From UBA2421 sp002343075 (GTDB lineage: Bacteria > Planctomycetota > Phycisphaerae > Tepidisphaerales > Tepidisphaeraceae), in assembly GCA_937982565.1 (NCBI GenBank), contig CALJLN010000035.1, forward strand, positions 1 through 46,981: a stretch of DNA of 46,981 bases. Direction: 5' to 3'. Both the position numbers and the translations under genes were made by a program. Positions 25,232 to 34,486 of this stretch are shown here, in pieces (positions within the stretch are counted from its first letter, which is position 1; every line of letters begins with the position of its first letter). Under the pieces are notes generated by a model that worked only from the letters and a program-made list of their open reading frames with translations, searched no databases and was not told the DNA's origin.

Positions 25232-25627
25232 TTATGGAATCGCGATGGTCTGCCCAGCCTTGAGTGTCTGTGGGCTAAGGCCGGGATTGGCCTGGGCGAT
25301 GCGCTGCCACTGGTTGCCGTTGCCGTATCGGGCCTTGGCGATGCTGAAGAGCGTGTCGCCCTTCTTCACCGTGTAGCTCGACCCGCCAGCGACCGCGGTC
25401 TGCGACGGAGCGGGGGCGTAGGACGCCTGCTGATATTGCGGGGCGGGCGCGGTGTCGTAAATCACCTGCTGCGCCACCGGCTGCGGCGACGTTGCCTGGG
25501 GCGCGGTGTAAACCGGTGTCGGCTCGCTGATGTCCAGCGCACTGGCGTTGGTGGTTTTCCGGGTACATCCGACGAATGCACCGGCCGCGATCATAGCGGC
25601 TGCAAAGAAGGCAATGCGGGTTTTCAT
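25232..25627 (-). CDS. LysM-domain lipoprotein
   Basis: A 131-residue exported protein. AAGGAG lies upstream of the ATG at 25627, which decides the start. Residues 1-21 are a lipoprotein-like signal (MKTRIAFFAAAMIAAGAFVGC; the -3 residue is Phe, slightly off the consensus). A Pro/Ala/Gln-rich linker follows. The C-terminal LysM domain (YTVKKGDTLFSIAKARYGNGNQWQRI and NPGLSPQTLKAGQTIAIP, about residues 84-131) binds peptidoglycan or chitin-like GlcNAc polymers. It is probably anchored in a membrane and attached to the wall. It is divergent from the hydrolase at 25843. Confidence 0.88.
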   Translation of the reverse strand: MKTRIAFFAAAMIAAGAFVGCTRKTTNASALDISEPTPVYTAPQATSPQPVAQQVIYDTAPAPQYQQASYAPAPSQTAVAGGSSYTVKKGDTLFSIAKARYGNGNQWQRIAQANPGLSPQTLKAGQTIAIP

Positions 25628-25842
25628 AGGGCGTCTCCTTACCTGCACAGGATTGGGTCATCGCGAGCGGCGTTCCGCCGCCGCTGGGTCATCTTCAGAA
25701 CTTTATCGGACGAGCCACGGGAAGTTCTTTACCCAAATGCGAGATTTTTCCAGCCGCCGGGGGTGTGGAAGCGTCATCGGCTTGAGTTGGACCGCGCGTG
25801 GGGCTTGCATCTTCCCCGCCGACGTCGAAAGTGGCACCCGAA

Positions 25843-26820
25843 ATGGTCTTGGTGCTGGTGATTCTGGTTTCGGGCGCATTCCTATGGGGCATTGCGGTGG
25901 TGCTGACGACCTTCGCGCTGCTCCATCCCCCGAGGCTCACGCCCGCCCGCGCGATGGCCCGTCTGGGGCGAATGACGCCCGCCGATCTTGGATTACGCTA
26001 CGAAAACTGCGACTTTACAATCGAAAGTGGACGGGCTGAAGCAAGGGTGACACTCGTGGGGTGGTGGATTCCATCGATCGCGCGGTCGGACCGGTCGGTG
26101 ATAATCGTCCACGGCTACGCCGACAGCCGGGCTGGCGCGCTGGCATGGGTGCCGGTGTGGCTCGATGTCGGGTTCAACGTCCTGCTCTTCGACCTGCGCG
26201 GCCACGGCGAGAGTGGTGGAAACGCCACCTCTGCCGGGCTAAATGATCATTTCGACGTTTGGCGAATTGTCGCAGAATTGCGTGCCCGCAAGCCGGAGCA
26301 GACGCGTCAACTCATGCTTTTTGGCGTGAGCCTCGGTGCCACCATCGCGCTGGCCGCGGGCGAAACCGTTGACGACTTAGCGGGGATTGTGCTCGAATCG
26401 CCGGTGGTCGATTTCATCCACGGCGTGAATACGCAAAGCTGGCTGATGGGCCTCCCCGGCGCGACTGTCGTCCGCCCGGGAATCTGGCTGGCCGAGCGCT
26501 GGCTTGGCCGCCGGTTTGCCGCGGTCCGGGTGTCGCGCCTCATCTCCCTCTCGCCGGCACCGGTTCTGGCGATGATCCCGCTCGCCGATGCGTTTCTCCC
26601 GCCGGAACACGTCGAGGAAATCACCCGCGCGATCGGGGCGCGACGATTAAAAGATCAAACGTCGCAAGTTGTTGATTTTCAAGGAGCTACGCATCTTCTG
26701 CCCGCGCATCTGGAGTCGGCCAGGTATCGTGACGCCTTGCAACAGTTCGTCAATGCGTGTACAGACTACGGTTTGGCGCGCGCGCCGGCGGAGGGTGCCG
26801 GGGCGCGTCAATCCAACTGA
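25843..26820 (+). CDS. Membrane-anchored alpha/beta hydrolase
   Basis: About 325 residues. A single N-terminal helix (MVLVLVILVSGAFLWGIAVVL) anchors an alpha/beta-hydrolase domain: VIIVHGYADSRAG (oxyanion region), LLFDLRGHGESGG, the nucleophile elbow LFGVSLGATIAL (Ser at G-x-S-x-G), and ATHLLPA near the end with the probable His. It resembles serine aminopeptidase S33-like or BAAT-like hydrolases; the substrate is unknown. A GTG at 25798 is an alternative start; I prefer the ATG at 25843 because it begins the helix. The SNF2 gene starts nine bases after its stop, so co-transcription is likely. Confidence 0.8.
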   Translation: MVLVLVILVSGAFLWGIAVVLTTFALLHPPRLTPARAMARLGRMTPADLGLRYENCDFTIESGRAEARVTLVGWWIPSIARSDRSVIIVHGYADSRAGALAWVPVWLDVGFNVLLFDLRGHGESGGNATSAGLNDHFDVWRIVAELRARKPEQTRQLMLFGVSLGATIALAAGETVDDLAGIVLESPVVDFIHGVNTQSWLMGLPGATVVRPGIWLAERWLGRRFAAVRVSRLISLSPAPVLAMIPLADAFLPPEHVEEITRAIGARRLKDQTSQVVDFQGATHLLPAHLESARYRDALQQFVNACTDYGLARAPAEGAGARQSN

Positions 26821-26829
26821 GCGCATTTG

Positions 26830-29800
26830 ATGTCAATTCTTGAAGAACTGAGCCAATCCTTCCCGCCGCAGATTCAGGAGCGCGGGGATGAATATTTCTC
26901 TCAGCGGCGGGCGCAGATCGTGGAGAATCGCCCCGATTACGTTCGTGCCATTGTCCGAGGCACCGGAAGATATCGCGTGGAGATTCGCTTCAACTCCGGC
27001 GACCTTCGCAACCCCGAATATCGCTGCGGATGCCCCTATTTTGAAGAGCACGGCGGGTGCAAACATATCTGGGCAGTGCTTCGACAGGCCGAACACCAGA
27101 AGATTCTTCCCCGGCTGGAGATGGATCGCCCCAGAAACGCCAACAGCAACGGCCACGACTATGATGTACACGACGACGCCGACGACGAGACCGATTACGC
27201 CGACGAATCAGTCGTCGAATCGCACATCGAACGCATCCGGCGGTCAACCCAGACTATCCATCGGACCGACGCAGACGAAGCTCAGCCCGGCAAGCCGCGC
27301 CCCCGCTGGCTTCGATCGATTCAGACCGTCAGCGACGAGATGCTGGGCAACGAAAATGCCCAGCCGACACCCTGGCCGGCGTATCGACGCATAATTTACG
27401 TCGTGGATATCGATGCCACGATCGCGCAGGGAATGCTCGCGGTTGAACTGATGTGCGAAGATGTACTGGTCGCTGGCAAGCCCGAGCGACTTCGCTCGCT
27501 TCGGCTTTCGCGCGTCAGCCTGCCAAAACTGCCCGAGCAGGAAGACGCCTCGATCGTGCAGATGCTGCTGGGGGCGAGCCGCGGCGGGGTGGTGGAAGAC
27601 TATCTCGACATCGATCACCGGTTTCTGCTCGCCGAAGCCTCGGCGGAGACGTTGCTTCGCCGAATGATCGCCACCGGCCGATGTCGTTTGCGGCACCACG
27701 AGACTTCGGCCACCCTGCCGTCGCTCGAGTGGGACGATGCGCCGCAGTGGAAGTTTGTCCTGCGGTTGCAGCAGGAAGAAACCGAACCGATCTTCTGGCT
27801 GCGCGGCGACTTTCGGCGCGATAACGAAACCATCGACGCCCGCGAATCGGCCATCGTGCTCCGCGGGGGGCTGATTATTCGTGGTAACACCGTGAGCAAG
27901 CTCGACGACGGCGGCGCGTTTGACCTAATCGCGCTACTCCGAAGCGAGACGAATACGTTTGTGCCAGAAGCGCAGATTCCACAGTTACTCACCGAGCTGT
28001 TCAATCTCCCGCGGTTGCCGCAGTTGGAACTGCCTGCTGGACATGAACTTACGGAACTGCGCGCCCCCCCGCGGCCCCGGTTGAGCATTGCGCGCCCGAC
28101 CGGTGGGCCGGCCAATAGGCTTGTGGCCGAGTTGTTGTTTGATTACGCCGGGGTGAAAGTCCCCTGGCGGCCGGTGCGGCCCGCCCTGTACGACGCCAAC
28201 TCCCGGCAACTCCTCTGGCGCGATCGCAACGCGGAACTTGCCGCGGGCGAAGTGTTAACCTCGCTGGGCCTGCGCCCCGGCGAATCACACACGGACGACG
28301 ACACATGGCGGCTGCCCGCGAACAAACTCAGCAGGATCGTCTCGACCCTCGTCGGCCAAAGCTGGATTGTCGAAGCTGAGGGAAAGGTCTACCGCAAAGG
28401 CGGAAAATTTAACGTGCGCGTCGCCAGTGGAATTGATTGGCTGGAGTTGACAGGCAACATCGATTTCGATGGACAGACCGCGACGCTCCCACAGCTTCTC
28501 AGCGCCGCGCGGAAGGGTGACAAGCTCGTGAAGCTCGGCGATGGCACCTTCGGCGTGCTCCCGGAAGACTGGCTCGAACAATATGGCGTGCTCGCCGCCA
28601 TGGGCGAGGTGGACGGCGACCATATCAAGTTCAGCAATAAGCAGGTTGGCCTGCTGGATGCCCTTCTGGCAGCGGTGCCCGAGGCGACCTGGGACGAGTC
28701 TTTCACCAAGCTCCGACAACAACTCGAACAGTTCAACGGCATCGAGGCGGCCGAGGCACCTCCGGAGTTTTCTGGAGAGTTGCGGCACTATCAGAAGGAT
28801 GGTCTCGGCTGGATCGGCTTCCTGCGCAAACTCGGGTTCGGCGGGTGCCTTGCAGACGATATGGGCCTGGGAAAGACGATCCAGGTACTCGCGATGCTTC
28901 AACGGCGAAAGCTCGATGGCGCCGGCAAGCCTACATTGGTCGTCGTTCCGCGGTCGCTCATTTTTAACTGGAAGGCCGAAGCCGAGAAGTTCACCCCCGG
29001 ATTGCGCGTGCTCGATCATTCGGGCGCACAGCGATCGATTCCGAAGAACGGGTTTAAGGATTACGACATTGTGCTTAGCACCTACGGTACCGTCCGCCGC
29101 GATGCCGTCGAGATGAAGGATATTCCCTTTGACTATGTCGTGCTCGACGAAGCGCAGGCCATCAAGAACAGCCAAAGCGAAAGCGCCAAGGCCGTGCGAA
29201 TTCTCACCGCCGACCACCGCCTGGCACTGTCGGGCACACCGGTGCAGAATCACCTCGGCGAACTCTGGAGCCTGTTCGAGTTTCTCAACCCCGGCCTGCT
29301 GGGAACCAGTAGCGCCTTCAAAACAATCAGCGCCGGCGGAACGGTTGACGGCAGCGGGCGCGAGGCGCTCGCCAAGGCGCTGCGGCCATTTATTCTACGG
29401 CGGACGAAGGCACAAGTCGCGCCCGAGCTTCCCGACAAGCTCGAACAGACTTTGTATTGCGAACTCGACCGCGAGCAGCGCAAGCTCTACAACGAGCTAC
29501 GCGAACACTACCGCGCCAACCTGCTGCAGCAGGTTGACCAACTCGGCATCGGCAAGACGAAGATGCAGATCCTCGAAGCGCTGCTGCGCCTCCGGCAGGC
29601 GGCGTGCCATCCGGGGTTGATTGACCAGAAGCGTGTCGGTGAAAGCAGTGCCAAGCTCGACGCGCTCGTTCCGCAGATTGAAGAAGTCATCGATGAAGGC
29701 CACAAGGTGCTGGTGTTCAGCCAGTTCACCAGCTTTCTTTCGATCGTGCGCAAAAAACTCGACGCCCGCGGCGTGACGTATGAATATCTTGACGGAAAAA

Positions 29801-30153
29801 CCAACGACCGCCAGGCGAGAGTCCGCCGCTTTCAGAACGACCCCGACTGCAAACTGTTCCTCATCAGCCTCAAAGCCGGCGGGCTAGGCTTGAACCTCAC
29901 GCAGGCCGAGTATGTGTTTCTGCTCGACCCGTGGTGGAACCCCGCGGTGGAGCAGCAGGCGATCGACCGCACCCACCGAATCGGCCAGACGCGGCAGGTG
30001 TTTGCGTATCGCCTCATCGCCAAGGACACGGTGGAAGAGAAGGTGCTCGAACTGCAAAAGGCCAAGCGCGCCCTCGCCGACGCGATCATCACCGCCGACA
30101 ACTCGCTCATCACTTCGATGGGGCGCGAAGAACTCGAAATGCTCTTGTCGTAA
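26830..30153 (+). CDS. SWIM-domain SNF2-family helicase
   Basis: A 1107-residue DNA translocase. The N-terminus has a SWIM zinc finger (Cys66, Cys68, Cys77, His79 in YRCGCPYFEEHGGCKHIWAV). A long central part (about 110-630) is acidic at first and then resembles the bacterial SNF2 N-terminal region. The helicase core has motif I ADDMGLGKTIQVLAML, motif II LDEAQAIKN, motif III ALSGTPVQNHLGELWSLFEFL, and motifs V-VI SLKAGGLGLNLTQA and QAIDRTHRIGQT. Such proteins remodel DNA-protein complexes; the precise role of SWIM-SNF2 proteins in bacteria is unclear. No defence genes flank it, so a housekeeping role is more likely. Confidence 0.92.
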   Translation: MSILEELSQSFPPQIQERGDEYFSQRRAQIVENRPDYVRAIVRGTGRYRVEIRFNSGDLRNPEYRCGCPYFEEHGGCKHIWAVLRQAEHQKILPRLEMDRPRNANSNGHDYDVHDDADDETDYADESVVESHIERIRRSTQTIHRTDADEAQPGKPRPRWLRSIQTVSDEMLGNENAQPTPWPAYRRIIYVVDIDATIAQGMLAVELMCEDVLVAGKPERLRSLRLSRVSLPKLPEQEDASIVQMLLGASRGGVVEDYLDIDHRFLLAEASAETLLRRMIATGRCRLRHHETSATLPSLEWDDAPQWKFVLRLQQEETEPIFWLRGDFRRDNETIDARESAIVLRGGLIIRGNTVSKLDDGGAFDLIALLRSETNTFVPEAQIPQLLTELFNLPRLPQLELPAGHELTELRAPPRPRLSIARPTGGPANRLVAELLFDYAGVKVPWRPVRPALYDANSRQLLWRDRNAELAAGEVLTSLGLRPGESHTDDDTWRLPANKLSRIVSTLVGQSWIVEAEGKVYRKGGKFNVRVASGIDWLELTGNIDFDGQTATLPQLLSAARKGDKLVKLGDGTFGVLPEDWLEQYGVLAAMGEVDGDHIKFSNKQVGLLDALLAAVPEATWDESFTKLRQQLEQFNGIEAAEAPPEFSGELRHYQKDGLGWIGFLRKLGFGGCLADDMGLGKTIQVLAMLQRRKLDGAGKPTLVVVPRSLIFNWKAEAEKFTPGLRVLDHSGAQRSIPKNGFKDYDIVLSTYGTVRRDAVEMKDIPFDYVVLDEAQAIKNSQSESAKAVRILTADHRLALSGTPVQNHLGELWSLFEFLNPGLLGTSSAFKTISAGGTVDGSGREALAKALRPFILRRTKAQVAPELPDKLEQTLYCELDREQRKLYNELREHYRANLLQQVDQLGIGKTKMQILEALLRLRQAACHPGLIDQKRVGESSAKLDALVPQIEEVIDEGHKVLVFSQFTSFLSIVRKKLDARGVTYEYLDGKTNDRQARVRRFQNDPDCKLFLISLKAGGLGLNLTQAEYVFLLDPWWNPAVEQQAIDRTHRIGQTRQVFAYRLIAKDTVEEKVLELQKAKRALADAIITADNSLITSMGREELEMLLS

Positions 30154-30175
30154 TCGCTCGTCACCAGCCATCAAT

Positions 30176-30210
30176 GAAGAACGGCGGCACATCGCGTGCC
30201 GCCGTTCTTC
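30176..30210. terminator. Strong bidirectional hairpin
   Basis: A perfect 15-bp stem (GAAGAACGGCGGCAC / GTGCCGCCGTTCTTC) with a 5-base loop sits between the convergent SNF2 gene and the DUF2959-like gene. The AAGAA/TTCTT base of the stem and the position suit a terminator for both. Confidence 0.85.
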
Positions 30211-30229
30211 TTCAATGGCCGGGGTTGAA

Positions 30230-30889
30230 CTATCTCTTTTCCGCAGGCGCAACCGGCGACATTTCAATCGCCACCTGATCCAGCGCGGCGGCCATGTCGT
30301 CGATCGCGGCGAGAAGCGTCTGCTCATCGGCGCGGGTCGCGATAATCAGGTCATTCACCGACTGAATCCCCCCGCGGGTGAGATCGCTGCTGAGGAATCG
30401 CTGCAAGTCGCGCAGGTTGGACATCAAAGGCGTGGCGGTGGTGCGGACGGTGGCCATCTTGTCGGTGAGCGATTGAAAGCTCGCCCGCGCTTCGCCCATG
30501 CGCGCGTAGGCCCGCTCCTTCATCTTCGCATCGGTCAGCGCGTCGGCCTCGGCTTTCCACCGCACGACGTACTCTTCCCGCTTCGCACGCATGTCGTTGG
30601 CGCGATCGCGCGTGCGCTGCCCGCGGCGCTCAACTTCGTCTACGGCCTTGGAAAATCTGGCGTATTGCGGGCGCAGGTCGGCTTGGGGGTTGTTTACCAG
30701 GTCGTCCAGGAAATCGACCGCCTTCACCACTTCCGCCCGCGTCGCCGCCAGTTCGCTGCGCGTGTCCTGCAGCCGCTTGCTCGCCAGCGCCGCCTTATCG
30801 AAGCCCGTCTTCTTGTTGGCGCACCCAATCAGGAGGGCCGCCGCGATCGCCACTACAAGCCCGCTGCGAATCATCTGCAAACTCTTCAT
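30230..30889 (-). CDS. DUF2959-like coiled-coil lipoprotein
   Basis: A 219-residue protein with a lipoprotein signal (lipobox LLIGC, Cys23). The mature part is almost entirely helical with many Arg, Glu and Ala (RLQDTRSELAATRAEVVKAVDFLDDLV, then QRTRDRANDMRAKREEYVVRWKAEADAL, MGEARASFQSLTDKMATVRTTATPLMSNLRDLQRFLSSDLTRGGIQSV). This matches the general pattern of DUF2959 proteins, whose function is unknown. It should lie on the periplasmic face of a membrane. Confidence 0.75.
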   Translation of the reverse strand: MKSLQMIRSGLVVAIAAALLIGCANKKTGFDKAALASKRLQDTRSELAATRAEVVKAVDFLDDLVNNPQADLRPQYARFSKAVDEVERRGQRTRDRANDMRAKREEYVVRWKAEADALTDAKMKERAYARMGEARASFQSLTDKMATVRTTATPLMSNLRDLQRFLSSDLTRGGIQSVNDLIIATRADEQTLLAAIDDMAAALDQVAIEMSPVAPAEKR

Positions 30890-30995
30890 GTTTGACCTCG
30901 TATGTCTAAGACCCCAGGCAATAGTTTACGCCAGCCGCTGAGGCCGCCAATTTTTCGCTCGCCGACGAACACCCCCCCAAGGCGGCTTGTGGCAG

Positions 30996-31985
30996 TTACG
31001 GATCGCTCGGAAAAATCTGCCGCCAATCCCGCTCCATATCGACAACAATCCATCTTTGCTCACCCGCGCGAATCAGCGCCTGATCGAGCCTGCCAATGTG
31101 CGATGACTTGTCGTACTTCCATTCGCGCACCGCATCGGTGTGATGAATGATCACGCCCAGCCGACGGCCGGCTCCGCTTGTGGCATATTCGAGCATTTGC
31201 AGATCGCCGTCAGAATTGCCCACTGCTATCACGGGTCGACGGCCGATCATTTGCTGGATGCCAACCGGCTTGCCCGGACCATCGTCAATCAGATCGAGTT
31301 CTGAGAGCTTCACCACATGCGCCCCGTCCGAGCGCATCTCAAACGCGTAAACTCCTCGGCTGCCGATGACTTGCTCGGGAGGGATGCCGTAGGTCTCCTC
31401 CGCAAACGCACGAATGAAATCCACCCCGCCTCCGGACACAATGTAAGTCTTGAATCCGTGAGCGCGCAGGTACTCCAGGAGTTCCAGCATCGGCTGATAC
31501 ACCATTTTCGTGTACGGTTGCTTTGTTTCCGGGTGCCGGGCGCTCGCAAGCCATCCTATGACCGCTGCTTCAAACTCGTCAGTCGTCATGCCGGCATGGG
31601 TTGCTTTGACGATTTCGCCCAGCGACTTCTCGCCCCCGGCAAGAACTGTCTTCAGGTCACCGCGCAAGACGGATGCGAATGGCACCTTCTCCCGCCATTC
31701 CGGATGCTGGTCGGCAAGCACCTTCACGCGGTCGAGGGCGAATGCCAATTGAAAGTAGAATGGCTGCTCTGCCCAAAGGGTTCCGTCGTTATCGAACACC
31801 GCGATTCGCTCGGCGGGTGGAATGTAACTCTCGGAGCCGCGACGACTTACGTCGCCAACGAAGTTGACAATCTGCTTCTTCGTGCCCCCATCATTCCAGG
31901 AAGCGAGCGGATCGGCGGCGCAGGAAATCGAGATCGCCGTGAGAACGCACAGGACCGAGTGGCGAACAAACTGGTAGCTCAACAT
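30996..31985 (-). CDS. Exported HAD-family phosphatase
   Basis: A 329-residue protein with a hydrophobic N-terminus (about residues 8-22, possible lipobox ISISC, weak). HAD motif I is IAVFDNDGTLW (Asp65 nucleophile, Asp67 acid), motif II IVSGGG, motif IV AVGNSDGDLQML. The insertion and spacing resemble the phosphoserine-phosphatase-like subfamily that is exported. The substrate is unknown. It is the gene after the arylsulfatase on the same strand, although a very strong hairpin lies between them, so separate transcription is likely. A joint role in removing sulfate and phosphate from environmental substrates is only a guess. Confidence 0.83.
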   Translation of the reverse strand: MLSYQFVRHSVLCVLTAISISCAADPLASWNDGGTKKQIVNFVGDVSRRGSESYIPPAERIAVFDNDGTLWAEQPFYFQLAFALDRVKVLADQHPEWREKVPFASVLRGDLKTVLAGGEKSLGEIVKATHAGMTTDEFEAAVIGWLASARHPETKQPYTKMVYQPMLELLEYLRAHGFKTYIVSGGGVDFIRAFAEETYGIPPEQVIGSRGVYAFEMRSDGAHVVKLSELDLIDDGPGKPVGIQQMIGRRPVIAVGNSDGDLQMLEYATSGAGRRLGVIIHHTDAVREWKYDKSSHIGRLDQALIRAGEQRWIVVDMERDWRQIFPSDP

Positions 31986-32026
31986 GATCGCGCCTCTCCG
32001 TGATCAAAGCTGTTTGGGCAACAATG

Positions 32027-32067
32027 ACCCAGGCCGCCCCCGCAACATTGCGGGGAGCGGCCTGGGT
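32027..32067. terminator. Very strong terminator-like hairpin after the arylsulfatase
   Basis: The arms ACCCAGGCCGC and GCGGCCTGGGT are nested with CCCCGCAA and TTGCGGGG around a 2-base loop, with one unpaired A: nineteen paired bases. It lies between the end of the arylsulfatase and the start of the HAD gene, both minus strand. The trailing sequence has a few Ts. It probably terminates or attenuates the sulfatase transcript. Confidence 0.85.
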
Positions 32068-32086
32068 GCCGTATGAGCCTCTGGCG

Positions 32087-33688
32087 TTACTCGCCGCCAA
32101 TGGTCATCCGTTTGATCTGCTGTTCAAGGGAATCCAGACTCCAGTCGCCCGGACGCTGGCTTGGAGGGAACTCCTTCATACTCATGAGAAACTCGCTGGC
32201 AACCGCCTGCAGCGGCACCAGGACAAACGCGCGATCGATCATCCAGTCGTGGTAGGTGTTGGAATTCTGCTGCGCCTTCTCAAATGGGTCGCGGCGAAGA
32301 TTGAAGAGCAGTGGCAGTCGCAGATGAACGAATGGTTCGCGCCACACGTCCAGTTGATACGCGCGGTTCTCGAGGTAGGTGGCCTTCCAGTCGCCGACGC
32401 GAATCGCCACGATCTCGCCACCGTCATTGGTGTAGATAAATGCCTTCCGCGGCGATTCCTTGACCTTTCCCGAGAGATAATCGCTCAGATCTTTGCCATC
32501 GACGTGGTTCTTATAGGTTCTTCCGTTGAGTTCCACGCCTTGGAGCAGCTTCTGCGTGATGTCGGCAGCCCCCGCCGCGGCGGCGAAGGTGGGGAGCCAG
32601 TCTTCGTGCGACACAATACCGTTCAGGGTTTCGCCGGCGAGGTAGTTTCCGGGCCAGCGAATGAAGCAAGGCACGCGAAAAGCGCCTTCCCAGTTGCTGT
32701 TTTTCTCCCCGCGGAAGGGCGTGGTGCCAGCATCGGGCCATGTGTTGTAGTGCGGGCCGTTATCGGTTGAATACTGCACAATTGTGTTGTTGGCGATGCC
32801 CAGTTCGTCGATGAGGGCGAGCAATTCACCGACGTGCATGTCATGCTCGACCATGCCGTCGTGGTACTCATCGCCGCTGGGGCCGGCGATGCCCTTGTGC
32901 TCTTCCTTGACATGCGTGCGAAAGTGCATGCGGGTTCCGTTCCACCAGCAGAAAAACGGCTGACCGGCCTCATGCTTCCGCCTGATAAACTCCTTGGCCG
33001 CGGCGACGGTCTCATCGTCGATGGTTTCCATCCGCTTTTTGGTCAGCGGACCGAGGTTTTCGATCGATTGCCCTCCGGCGCCGTCCGATTTAGTTCGCAA
33101 CAGCCCCCTGGGACCAAATTGTTCGCGAAAGGTCTTGCCGTTGGGCAATTTTACGTCACTGGGGTAATCGCGGTTCTCCGGCTCTTCCTCAGCGTTGAGG
33201 TGGTAGAGACTGCCCATGAACTCGTCAAAGCCATGAACGGTGGGCAGGTGCTCGTCACGATCACCCTGGTGGTTCTTCCCAAACTGACCTGTGGCATAAC
33301 CCTGGCTTTTCAGCACGGTGGCCATGGTCACATCGGTCTTTTGCCATCCTTCTTTCGCGCCCGGCATGCCCACCTTGGTCATGCCCGACCGCACCGGAAC
33401 ACTCCCGCTGATGAACGCCGCGCGTCCCGCGGTGCAGCTTTGCTGCGCGTAGTAGTCAGTGAACGCCACGCCTTCTTTGGCAATTCTGTCGATGTTGGGA
33501 GTTCGATAGCCCATCATTCCGCGATTATTGTGGCTGATGTTCCATGTGCCGACATCGTCGCCCCAGATCACCAGAATATTGGGCTTGGATTGCTGCGCCT
33601 GTGCGAGCGAGCTCGACAGGATGCAGAAAAGACCGACGACCATTGAGGTCAGGGCGCATGGTCGCACGAGACTGTTGCACCAATTCAT
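32087..33688 (-). CDS. Exported arylsulfatase (formylglycine-dependent)
   Basis: A 533-residue S1-family sulfatase with a signal peptide (about residues 1-31, ending SLAQAQ). Metal ligands GDD (44-45) follow NILVIWG. The core motif is SCTAGRAAFISG: Cys85 is the residue turned into formylglycine and Arg89 completes C-x-A-x-R. NDGxPxY-type motif occurs as TDNGPHYNTWPDAG, and the PWREPFVHLRLPLLFNLRRDPFE end is typical of planctomycete sulfatases that act on sulfated polysaccharides. Substrate unknown. The formylglycine-generating enzyme is not in the window. An IS3 remnant lies just upstream. Confidence 0.93.
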   Translation of the reverse strand: MNWCNSLVRPCALTSMVVGLFCILSSSLAQAQQSKPNILVIWGDDVGTWNISHNNRGMMGYRTPNIDRIAKEGVAFTDYYAQQSCTAGRAAFISGSVPVRSGMTKVGMPGAKEGWQKTDVTMATVLKSQGYATGQFGKNHQGDRDEHLPTVHGFDEFMGSLYHLNAEEEPENRDYPSDVKLPNGKTFREQFGPRGLLRTKSDGAGGQSIENLGPLTKKRMETIDDETVAAAKEFIRRKHEAGQPFFCWWNGTRMHFRTHVKEEHKGIAGPSGDEYHDGMVEHDMHVGELLALIDELGIANNTIVQYSTDNGPHYNTWPDAGTTPFRGEKNSNWEGAFRVPCFIRWPGNYLAGETLNGIVSHEDWLPTFAAAAGAADITQKLLQGVELNGRTYKNHVDGKDLSDYLSGKVKESPRKAFIYTNDGGEIVAIRVGDWKATYLENRAYQLDVWREPFVHLRLPLLFNLRRDPFEKAQQNSNTYHDWMIDRAFVLVPLQAVASEFLMSMKEFPPSQRPGDWSLDSLEQQIKRMTIGGE

Positions 33689-33773
33689 TCTTGCTCCCGT
33701 GTTAAGCGGCCTTCCCTACGAATGGTGAGCGAGACTCGAGCCCGGATAATGTCCGGCCAAGGAGACGCTCAGC

Positions 33774-34124
33774 ACGGCACGGAAAACCTACAAACAAATG
33801 TTCAAGTCCGAGGCTTGCCGCCTTGTGACCGTGGAGAAGTATCGCAAGTCTGAAGTTTACAGCAAGTTTGCGTGTCGTATCAGTCACTGGACGACTGGCC
33901 GCTCACACGCGAACCGACCCCTGCCAGGAGGCATTGAAGATGGCGTTGACGACGCGTCGGCCTGGCATGACATCAAACCGAGCATGAGCCGCCGCCGATT
34001 TGCAACCCGGGCACAAGCAACGAGTTCGATCTTTGAATGGGTCGAAGGATGGTACAATCGCCGCCGAAGGCGCTCGGCGCTAGGCTATGTCAGCCCCGAA
34101 GAGTTCGAGGCAAGCCTCAATTAG
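33774..34124 (+). pseudogene. Decayed IS3-family transposase (orfA head joined to orfB tail)
   Basis: The frame at 33774-34124 starts at ACG where an intact orfA would have ATG (ACG GCA CGG after GGAGA), then reads ARKTYKQMFKSEACRLVTVEKY, the IS3 orfA opening. It ends ATRAQATSSIFEWVEGWYNRRRRRSALGYVSPEEFEASL (quoted in pieces), the rve_3 C-terminus of orfB. The middle catalytic core (DDE) is missing; in another frame at about 33925-33960 a piece of orfB (QEALKMALTTRRPG) is visible. The element is therefore deleted and frameshifted and cannot transpose. No clear terminal inverted repeats or target duplication are seen. Confidence 0.85.
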
Positions 34125-34486
34125 TGACAGCCGTCGCGCTTGCCGTTCGTGGGGAAGGCCACAGATACTCGGTGGGACTTTCGATTAAAATGATGAACGA
34201 AAGTGCAGATAACCAAGACCCAGTGCTGGTGATTGATCTAGGAAGAGGCGACCGAACCGGGCTTCTGTGGTTGAGTGCTGTCTTTGGAGGATGAGGCTTG
34301 TTTGGAGTGATTGCGTTGTGGACGCTCAGACTCGCAGAACGCCAGCACCTCCATCACCAAAACCCGGCGTGGCAATAAGTGCGAAAGATTCTTCTGGGCC
34401 TGCCAGGATTCCAATCACGCTGCCAACGTGGGCTGGATCGAGTGGTTTTCTGTTGGCTTTCTCGTGGTTTTCTGGCTGTTTTCTGA
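34125..34486. other. Intergenic region, probably insertion-sequence debris
   Basis: About 360 bp between the IS3 remnant and the end of the EF-G-like gene. No coding sequence is convincing. Near 34440-34487 GTGGTTTTCTGTTGGC-like words repeat (TGGTTTTCT, GGCTTTCTCGTGG, TTTTCTGGCTG), a T-rich simple repeat that might act as a terminator region. Confidence 0.5.

Noticed and set aside
25130..25861. A 243-codon plus-strand frame across the LysM gene
   Set aside because: It overlaps the LysM lipoprotein gene, which has a ribosome site, signal peptide and domain; the frame itself has no recognisable content.
26830..30153. SNF2 helicase as part of a phage-defence island
   Set aside because: SNF2 proteins occur in defence systems such as DISARM, but the neighbours here (hydrolase, LysM and DUF2959-like lipoproteins) are not defence genes and no methylase or nuclease partner is seen.
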